Assembly (NCBI GenBank): GCA_027619225.1
Contig: JAQCFW010000015.1
Location: forward strand, 1 to 44,805
Length of the DNA stretch: 44,805 nt
Direction of reading: 5' to 3'
Source of the DNA: Bacteroidota bacterium
Lineage (GTDB): Bacteria; Bacteroidota; Bacteroidia; Flavobacteriales_D; Sanyastnellaceae
Shown here: one piece after another, positions 38,971-44,805 of the stretch
Numbering within the stretch: position 1 is the stretch's first letter
Layout: each line of letters begins with the position of its first letter
The notes under the pieces: generated by a model
What the model was told of the DNA's origin: nothing
Databases searched by the model: none
What the model saw: only the letters and a program-made list of their open reading frames with translations
Translations under genes and position numbers: made by a program

Positions 38971-40020
38971 TTACCCAGGAAGTGCAATTGCTATTGAAAG
39001 ATGTGTCGATGATCCAGCAAAATGGTATGTGTTTCTTGCTAAACCGATATCCGTTTCTCTAATTCTTAGATTTACGCCCATAGAAAATCCATTTGTCCCC
39101 TTCCTTCCCATAGAGACCATTTCTATACGCCTTCTGTGGTCGTAACCAATCTGAGCAGCTAAACCACTTCCGAGACTAATTTCAACTCCAGCACTGATAT
39201 GTCTCATAAATTGATCACCAAATTCCCAAGTACTGTTTTGTATTATTTCCCCTGTTAGAGGGTCAATACCATCAGCATAAACTCCTTCTGGTGCAAGTTC
39301 CCATTGCTCTAAATTCTGGGCTTTTAGATACAATTGAAATGGTGCGTTTTCGAAACCTTTTGTAAAGCCTATCTGCAAATTGACAGGCATAGCTCCTACG
39401 GGTTGACTGCCAGTTCCTGCGAATTGCCTTCCAAAACTTGAAAGTAAGATGCCCGCAGCAAATTTTCTATTGGGCCAACGTCCTGTGAGAGCAGCGTCAA
39501 TGCCTATAACTCCAGCATTTTCTAACGCTAAGTTCCTAAATCCACCCCACCCCGTTATTCCTATAGACCAAACAGAATCTAATTCCCATTTAATTCCAGA
39601 TTGCAACACATAATCTCCACCGGAAAAATCACCTGTCGGCGAACCAGAAATATCATATCCTGAGAATTTGCCAAAGGAAGCAAATCTAGCCCCCACATGT
39701 ATGGTGTGTTTTTCGCCAGTTTTAATTACAGCATCTACAGCACCAATTTGAATTGCTGCATAATAGTTTAAATAAGAAGTGTGGATTATCCCGACAGCAG
39801 AACTGTCAACAGAAACAGGATTGTATGCAGATGCATGTCCATCTGGCTTTAAATCTGCAACTACTTTGCCACCTAAAGCTGCACTTCTCGCATCAATTGC
39901 TAAGTCTAATGGCATAGAGCCAGAGACAGTGCTTTGGCCATTTGCAACGAATTGAATCCCTGTGAATGCAAAAGTTACAGCAAACTTGATTAGAGATGAA
40001 TACGATCGGGGAGTGGGCAT
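38971..40020 (-). CDS. porQ: Type IX secretion system protein PorQ
   Basis: A 349-residue outer-membrane beta-barrel protein. The signal peptide ends near FVANGQ. The body is made of amphipathic strands of the PorV/PorP-like kind, with the PorQ-type start SMPLDLAIDARSAALGGKVVADL and repeated GxxxxxGFG/GAR-type strands (GARFASFGKFSGYD, AAGILLSSFGRQFAGTG). In the T9SS, PorQ is part of the surface attachment complex with PorU, PorV and PorZ, which removes the sorting domain and anchors cargo. It lies 4 nt after lon. At least three T9SS cargo genes are in this window, which fits. Confidence 0.9.
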   Translation of the reverse strand: MPTPRSYSSLIKFAVTFAFTGIQFVANGQSTVSGSMPLDLAIDARSAALGGKVVADLKPDGHASAYNPVSVDSSAVGIIHTSYLNYYAAIQIGAVDAVIKTGEKHTIHVGARFASFGKFSGYDISGSPTGDFSGGDYVLQSGIKWELDSVWSIGITGWGGFRNLALENAGVIGIDAALTGRWPNRKFAAGILLSSFGRQFAGTGSQPVGAMPVNLQIGFTKGFENAPFQLYLKAQNLEQWELAPEGVYADGIDPLTGEIIQNSTWEFGDQFMRHISAGVEISLGSGLAAQIGYDHRRRIEMVSMGRKGTNGFSMGVNLRIRETDIGLARNTYHFAGSSTHLSIAIALPG

Positions 40021-40024
40021 AAAT

Positions 40025-42487
40025 TTACAGCTGTGAATTTGTTGGTTTAATACCGAAGTCTATTGGTGAATCAACTTTAGTTGATAGCAACGCACGTCTA
40101 ACTACTTCGTTCATTTTGTTTGCGTAGGTGAACTTCATGCCCCTGACATAACGTGCGTCTATTTCTTCTATGTCTTGACGGTTTCTTTCACATAGAATAA
40201 TTTCTTTAATGCCAGCACGTTTCGCTGCTAATATTTTCTCCTTAACTCCTCCAACTGGCAGCACTTGTCCTCTAAGTGTAATCTCACCGCTCATAGCAAG
40301 GTATTTCCTCACTTTTCTTTGAGTAAATGCGGAAGCAAGAGCAGTAAGCAAAGTGATTCCGGCGCTTGGCCCATCTTTTTTAATAGCACCTTGTGGAACG
40401 TGTACATGGACATTCCACTTTTCAAATATCTTAGGGTCTAAACCCAACTCTACAGCATGAGCTTTGAGATATTCATGTGCGATAATGGCACTCTCTTTCA
40501 TGACTTCTCCCAAGTTCCCCGTAAGAGTAAGTTTGCCTTTACCAGGGGTGAGAGATGTTTCAATAAATAAGATGTCTCCACCTGTAGGAGTCCAAGCTAA
40601 TCCTGTAACGACTCCTGCGATATCATTGTTTGTATATTTATCTCTCTCTCTCGGTCTACCCAAGATGCCAGATAAGTCCTCTGATTTTACCTCTGGAGAA
40701 TAAGGTTCCTCCATGGCGATCTCCTTAGCTCTGTTCCTGACGATTTTAGCAACTCTCTTGTCAAGTCCCCTAACTCCCGATTCATTTGTGTAAAGCTCTA
40801 CAACTTTTTCAAGAGTGGCTAAAGGCATAGAGATCTCAGATTTCTTTAAACCAGTGTCACTTACAATTTTAGGTAATAGATGTCTCTTGGCAATTTGAAC
40901 TTTTTCTTGAATGGTGTAGCCAGAGACTTCAATTATTTCCATTCTATCACGAAGAGCAGGATGAATAGTGGACAGGTCATTACATGTAGCGATAAACATC
41001 ACTCTACTTAGGTCGTAATCTAAATCTAAGTAATTGTCGTGGAAAGTACTGTTTTGTTCTGGATCAAGTACTTCGAGAAGGGCAGATGATGGGTCACCGT
41101 GGTTGTCTCGAGTAAGCTTATCAATTTCATCTAAGATAAACAATGGATTTGAAGTTCCGGCTTTCTTAAGGTTTTGTAGAATTCTCCCAGGCATGGCGCC
41201 TATATATGTCTTTCTATGACCTCTGATTTCAGCTTCATCTCGCATTCCACCAAGACTCATCCTGACATATTTACGCCCCAAGGCTTCCGCGATACTTCTC
41301 CCCAGTGATGTTTTACCTACTCCAGGTGGGCCGTATAAACAAAGTATTGGCGCTTTCAGATCTCCTTTTATTTTCAGAACGGCTAAGTGTTCAACGATTC
41401 GTTCTTTAACTTTATTTAGCCCATAGTGGTCGCTATCTAAAACTTTAATGGCATTTTTTAAATCAAAATTATCTTTAGATACTTCGTCCCAAGGAAGTTC
41501 AAGAAGTAAATCGATGTAATTTGACTGCATACTGTATTCAGCAGCTTGTGGATTCATCCGTTCTAGCTTTTGAATCTCTTTTTCAAAAAGGGATTCAGCT
41601 TCTTCGGGCCATTTTTTCTTTAGAGATTTAGCTTTCCGTTCCTCTATCTCCTCCTTTAAGGGGTTAGCTCCTAACTCTTCCTGTATTTTCTTGATTTGTT
41701 GATTTAGAAAATATTCCTTTTGTTGTTGATTAAGGTCACTTTGAACTTTATTCTGAATGTCATTTTTAAGCTCTAAATGCTGTTTCTCTTTGAGAAGCAT
41801 CTCCAGTAACTTATTTGCTCGCTGTTCAAGACCTTCCACCTCCAAAAGTTCCTGCTTCGACTGTACTGTAACATTCATGTTTGATCCGATGAAATTTACA
41901 AGGAAACTAAGTCGTTCTATGTTTTTTATTGCACCTGCAGCTTCTGAGGGGATGGTGGGGCTCATCTGGATAATCTCAATGGCTAGATCTTTTAAACTCT
42001 CAATAAGAGCTTCCCTTGATTTTGTGTCGGGTAAATCTTCGACTTGCCCGAAAGCTTTTACACTTGCTTTAAGGTATGGTTCTTCTTGGACGATGATGTC
42101 CCAAGTAAACCTTCTTTGGCCTTGTATGATGACAGTCTTAGTCCCATCAGGCATTCTAAGCATTTTAATAATGCGAGCAATGGTCCCAACTTTATTTAAA
42201 TCAGAGCCAGCGGGAATCTCGACTTCAGGATCAATTTGGCTAACGACACCTATGCTTAAAGATCCATTATTTGCTTCCTTAATTACTTTTAGTGAGCTGT
42301 CGCGCCCAACTGTGATTGGAATCACTACCCCAGGAAAAAGGACAGTGTTCCTAAGGGACAGTAGTGGAAGAGACTCGGGCACGTCTTCTTCGTGCATCGC
42401 TATTTCATCCTCTTCAGAAATTAATGGAATAAACTCACTGTCTTGAGATTCAGTAAGTAATTGAAAGGGAGATTTTAAATTAATCAT
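40025..42487 (-). CDS. lon: ATP-dependent protease Lon
   Basis: An 820-residue AAA+ serine protease that degrades misfolded and regulatory proteins in the cytosol. The N-terminal substrate domain ([19 protein letters not shown], from about residue 38) and a coiled-coil linker precede the ATPase with Walker [10 protein letters not shown] (about 387-395), Walker [10 protein letters not shown] and [16 protein letters not shown]. The C-terminal protease domain has the catalytic Ser in KDGPSAGIT and Lys in [15 protein letters not shown]. Length is normal. The upstream 61-bp gap holds no clear TAnnTTTG box, so it may be read through from the GlmU-like gene. Confidence 0.96.
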   Translation of the reverse strand: MINLKSPFQLLTESQDSEFIPLISEEDEIAMHEEDVPESLPLLSLRNTVLFPGVVIPITVGRDSSLKVIKEANNGSLSIGVVSQIDPEVEIPAGSDLNKVGTIARIIKMLRMPDGTKTVIIQGQRRFTWDIIVQEEPYLKASVKAFGQVEDLPDTKSREALIESLKDLAIEIIQMSPTIPSEAAGAIKNIERLSFLVNFIGSNMNVTVQSKQELLEVEGLEQRANKLLEMLLKEKQHLELKNDIQNKVQSDLNQQQKEYFLNQQIKKIQEELGANPLKEEIEERKAKSLKKKWPEEAESLFEKEIQKLERMNPQAAEYSMQSNYIDLLLELPWDEVSKDNFDLKNAIKVLDSDHYGLNKVKERIVEHLAVLKIKGDLKAPILCLYGPPGVGKTSLGRSIAEALGRKYVRMSLGGMRDEAEIRGHRKTYIGAMPGRILQNLKKAGTSNPLFILDEIDKLTRDNHGDPSSALLEVLDPEQNSTFHDNYLDLDYDLSRVMFIATCNDLSTIHPALRDRMEIIEVSGYTIQEKVQIAKRHLLPKIVSDTGLKKSEISMPLATLEKVVELYTNESGVRGLDKRVAKIVRNRAKEIAMEEPYSPEVKSEDLSGILGRPRERDKYTNNDIAGVVTGLAWTPTGGDILFIETSLTPGKGKLTLTGNLGEVMKESAIIAHEYLKAHAVELGLDPKIFEKWNVHVHVPQGAIKKDGPSAGITLLTALASAFTQRKVRKYLAMSGEITLRGQVLPVGGVKEKILAAKRAGIKEIILCERNRQDIEEIDARYVRGMKFTYANKMNEVVRRALLSTKVDSPIDFGIKPTNSQL

Positions 42488-42538
42488 TTAGTTTGTGTAG
42501 GCTGTGTTCTTTGCAAGGGGCGTGCCATTGGGGTTTTG

Positions 42539-42551
42539 TGACACGGTGTCA
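42539..42551. promoter_or_regulatory. Perfect palindrome TGACAC-G-GTGTCA, possible operator
   Basis: A 6-bp inverted repeat with a one-base centre overlaps the stop codon of the GlmU-like gene, about 50 bp before the lon ATG. The size suits a dimeric regulator binding site. No identity can be given. Confidence 0.35.
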
Positions 42552-43688
42552 TGTTCTGTCTGCGGATGTGTCATTAAAAAGCTTTTCTATTGAAGCCTCT
42601 TCTTTAAAAGTCATTTCGATATTGCGCCGATCCATTGCTTTTTTGGCTGTGCTTATAGCTTGCTCTACTCTGTATTCTTTCACGCCTTCAGAACCACCCC
42701 AAGTAAATGATGGTATGTGTTTTTCTGGCGCTCCTTTGCCGAAAATATTGCAAAATGCGCCTACGACAGTCGCAGTGTTGAAAGCTGTGTGTATTGCAGT
42801 TTTACTGTGGTCCCCCATTAATAAGCCGCAGAAAACGCGGCCTCCATTAATCAATTTACGTTCTTTAGCGCTATAGAGTTTTACCTCTCCGTAGGTGTTT
42901 TTTAAATTACTTGAAGTCGTTTCTGCTCCTAAGTTGCACCAGGATCCAATTACACTATTTCCCACAAAACCACCGTGACCTTTGTTTGAATAATCATGCA
43001 TTACGATGTTATTTACTTCACCTCCAACTTTACAGTGTTGGCCTATAGAAGTTGGGCCGTAAATCTGACTTCCCATTTTCACAGTACTATTTTCTCCAAG
43101 GGCAAATGGCCCTCTAATACATGACCCTTCCATAATCTCTGAATTGGGACCTATAATAACATCACCACTTTCTGTATTTATCGTACAGCTCCTGATTTTT
43201 ACTCCGGGTGATATATGAACTTGTTCTAAATCACCATGAAAAAACACACCATTCATCGCCCAAGATTCTCGCTCAGATTCATTTAAACTCCTTGCTCCCC
43301 ACACGAGCTTTAACCGATCCAGATCTGTTCTAATTCCCTCACCACATAGCTCGAAATAATCTGCAGCAGATTTTGTTAAGATAGCTGAGACATCACCACC
43401 AATTTCTTTGCTTACATCCCCTTCAATTTCTGCAAGGGTTTCTCCATTTACAACCCATTTTTGACCAGAGTTCATTTGACACACAAATTCTACAGACGCA
43501 TTTGTAGGCATAAGCCTAGAATTGAGTTTAATGTTAGAGGTGTTTTTATTTTTATTTTTTGCGATCGCCTCAGTCCATTGAGTTGAGACAGATCTTACCC
43601 CAAAATGGAGTGTTGACGGACATTTCCCAAGGTTAAGAGGATATAAATTAATGCTTTCAGAGTCCGAGAAAAATATGATGTTTGTCAT
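42549..43688 (-). CDS. GlmU-like putative sugar nucleotidyltransferase
   Basis: A 379-residue protein of the GlmU-related family typical of Bacteroidota. The N-terminal domain (about 1-160) is diverged and lacks the GxGTRM pyrophosphorylase loop; instead it reads LYPLNLGKCPSTLHFGVRS and has VNGETLAEIEG. From about 165 on is a left-handed beta-helix acyltransferase-like domain with hexapeptide repeats (VIIGPNSEIMEGSCIRGP, NSTVKMGSQIYGPTSIGQ) and the GlmU-like end IHTAFNTATVVGAFCNIFG. Sugar-phosphate activation is inferred only from the fold. It heads the lon-porQ-cmk train and has a leaderless-type box. Confidence 0.82.
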   Translation of the reverse strand: MTNIIFFSDSESINLYPLNLGKCPSTLHFGVRSVSTQWTEAIAKNKNKNTSNIKLNSRLMPTNASVEFVCQMNSGQKWVVNGETLAEIEGDVSKEIGGDVSAILTKSAADYFELCGEGIRTDLDRLKLVWGARSLNESERESWAMNGVFFHGDLEQVHISPGVKIRSCTINTESGDVIIGPNSEIMEGSCIRGPFALGENSTVKMGSQIYGPTSIGQHCKVGGEVNNIVMHDYSNKGHGGFVGNSVIGSWCNLGAETTSSNLKNTYGEVKLYSAKERKLINGGRVFCGLLMGDHSKTAIHTAFNTATVVGAFCNIFGKGAPEKHIPSFTWGGSEGVKEYRVEQAISTAKKAMDRRNIEMTFKEEASIEKLFNDTSADRT

Positions 43689-43692
43689 GTCG

Positions 43693-43700
43693 CAAACTTA
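43693..43700 (-). promoter_or_regulatory. -7 element of the GlmU-like gene (leaderless-type)
   Basis: Minus-strand TAAGTTTG (exact consensus), then CGAC, then ATG at 43688. Confidence 0.6.
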
Positions 43701-43727
43701 GGGATATAATTTGTTTGAGAAAAAGCT

Positions 43728-43735
43728 TATCTTTA
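43728..43735 (+). promoter_or_regulatory. -7 element of the choice-of-anchor-L gene
   Basis: TATCTTTA (the final consensus G is A) ends 14 nt before the ATG at 43750. Confidence 0.4.
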
Positions 43736-43749
43736 TTCAAATTACTGTG

Positions 43750-44805
43750 ATGAATTTAACGCCTTTTTTATCTGTTTCGCGTATAGTTTTTGCATTAAGT
43801 TTCCTATTAACTTTTTCGCCTAGTTCTATCATAGCCCAGAATGTCTCTCAAGTTATGACTCCGACACAATACGTTAACGATGTACTTCTTGGAGAAGGTG
43901 TCACAGCTACGAATGTTCAGTTCACAGGCTTAGATATTCAACTAGGTTATTTGACTGGTGGCTCAGGCGACTTTCTAGAAAGCGGTTTAATGCTCAGTTC
44001 AGGAAATGCTAGTAATATTGAAACTTGTGCTCTCGATCCGTTTGCGGGATCAGGAGGTGTTACGGGAGAACCCGACCTATTGACAATAGCAAATTCTGTA
44101 CCTCCTTTAATTGGACAAACTTTTGCAGTAGGTTCTGTAAACGACGTTTGTATTCTTGAATTTGATTTTCAACCTTCAGGAGATTTTGTATCGTTTAATT
44201 ATATTTTCGGATCGGATGAGTACCTTACATACGTAAACACTTCATTCAACGATATTTTTGCTTTTTTCCTATCTGGCCCTGGAATTACAGGTCCTTTTGC
44301 TTCTCCCGCAGGATTCCCAAATGGAGCTGTGAACATTGCTTCAGTACCAGAATCAAATCCGGAACTTCCTATTACAATAAGCTCTGTCAACGATGTCACT
44401 AACCCTGCGTATTACATAGATAACCCCAATGCTGGTGATGCTCCGTGCATTAATGGCTATACCGTTCCTTTCACAGCATCTCATCCTGTAAGTTGCGGAC
44501 TTACGTATCACATTAAGCTTGCCATTGCAGATGGGAGTGATAGTTATTTAGAATCAATTGTAGTTCTTGAGGAAGGAAGTTTCGGATCCCCTATACCTAC
44601 AGCTTACGAAGCGACAGCCTCTCCTGAATGCGACCCCGACCCTCTTGACGATATTGTTATTTACTGTGCTTGGGAAGATTGCGGCATTTCGACAATTACG
44701 ATTAGCCGTCCATGTCTTGTTCCTTCTGTCTATCCGTTTGCCTTTGATATAAACGTCGACCCTCTGTCAGAAGCTTCCTTTAATGAGGACATTGTAGGTT
44801 TGCCA
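43750..44805 (+). CDS. Choice-of-anchor L domain surface protein (3' end outside window)
   Basis: An open frame of 352 codons that continues past the window edge. The signal peptide (IVFALSFLLTFSPSSIIAQ) ends at about residue 31. The following 200 residues match the choice-of-anchor L domain: SQVMTPTQYVNDVLLGEGV, LESGLMLSSGNASNIE, and the hallmark FNYIFGSDEYLTYVN with NDIFAFFLSGPGI. Such proteins in Flavobacteriales are usually long repeat-rich adhesins ending in a gliding-type T9SS sorting domain, which would lie beyond this window. It is divergent from the GlmU-like gene. Confidence 0.88.
   Translation, partial: MNLTPFLSVSRIVFALSFLLTFSPSSIIAQNVSQVMTPTQYVNDVLLGEGVTATNVQFTGLDIQLGYLTGGSGDFLESGLMLSSGNASNIETCALDPFAGSGGVTGEPDLLTIANSVPPLIGQTFAVGSVNDVCILEFDFQPSGDFVSFNYIFGSDEYLTYVNTSFNDIFAFFLSGPGITGPFASPAGFPNGAVNIASVPESNPELPITISSVNDVTNPAYYIDNPNAGDAPCINGYTVPFTASHPVSCGLTYHIKLAIADGSDSYLESIVVLEEGSFGSPIPTAYEATASPECDPDPLDDIVIYCAWEDCGISTITISRPCLVPSVYPFAFDINVDPLSEASFNEDIVGLP

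Noticed and set aside
40021-40030. TAAATTTATG between lon and porQ as a leaderless box
   Set aside because: The box would run into the ATG itself, leaving no spacer, so porQ is better explained as a downstream operon gene 4 nt after lon.
41757-42446. A 229-codon open frame on the plus strand
   Set aside because: It lies entirely antisense to lon, whose protein motifs are clear, and its translation is Ser-rich with no domain.
1-44805. CRISPR arrays, insertion sequences, prophage, replication origin, riboswitches
   Set aside because: On reading both strands I saw no regularly spaced repeats, transposase or integrase genes, phage structural genes, dense DnaA-box cluster or known riboswitch core.

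Overview
The window looks like core chromosome of a Bacteroidota bacterium, most likely a marine Flavobacteriales / Cryomorphaceae-type lineage. The grounds are several type IX secretion system (T9SS) cargo proteins with C-terminal sorting domains, the T9SS subunit PorQ, bacillithiol synthesis by BshA, a GlmU-like protein of the Bacteroidota kind, DUF4494, and promoters with the Bacteroidota -7 element TAnnTTTG. No phage, IS element, CRISPR array or obvious foreign island was seen. Coding density is very high and no gene-free stretch exceeds 300 bases.

Region by region: 1-2753 (minus) is an adenosine deaminase gene followed by a secreted arylsulfotransferase-like T9SS protein and the first codons of another exported protein. 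2796-5838 holds smpB, an unknown gene, pyrD and an MBL-fold hydrolase. 5902-10145 (plus) is a tight purB - MsbA-like ABC exporter - DAHP synthase/chorismate mutase operon. 10150-13300 (minus) is a SulP permease followed by an MBL-rhodanese (persulfide dioxygenase-like) protein. 13353-13605 is a tRNA-Lys(TTT) / tRNA-Leu(GAG) unit with promoter and terminator. 13682-16179 is a two-gene exported cassette with a large CUB/PKD/P-domain T9SS protein. 16168-19078 carries DUF4494, pcm, a YrdC/Sua5 protein, transaldolase and a DksA/TraR-like zinc-finger protein. 19088-23864 (plus) carries a lipoprotein, a polyprenyl-phosphate sugar transferase, an OmpA-family protein, a FAH-family hydrolase and shikimate kinase. 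23885-29504 carries a PRTase, an RlmD-like methyltransferase, a secreted EEP phosphodiesterase, an SLC12/APC-like permease and aroQ. 29490-43688 (minus) is a long gene train: GlmU-like, lon, porQ, cmk, GH3-serine hydrolase fusion, bshA, a small membrane protein, a lipoprotein and a giant lipase/beta-helix T9SS protein. 43750 to the end is the start of a choice-of-anchor-L adhesin-like protein.

Themes: cell-surface secretion (T9SS cargo plus PorQ), envelope and peptidoglycan recycling, and scattered housekeeping biosynthesis (three shikimate/aromatic genes, purine and pyrimidine genes).

The most striking signal is regulatory. Nearly every transcription-unit head carries a TAnnTTnG box whose end lies only 4-5 nt before the start codon (smpB, pyrD, the MBL hydrolase, pcm, DUF4494, the DksA-like gene, the 19088 lipoprotein, the RlmD-like gene, the EEP gene, cmk, GlmU-like). 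With the usual Bacteroidota geometry this puts the transcription start on the start codon itself, which implies widespread leaderless mRNAs. The same boxes decide several start codons here. A second item is an RlmD-like enzyme that has lost the canonical Fe-S cysteines but has a CX6CX2C triplet just upstream.
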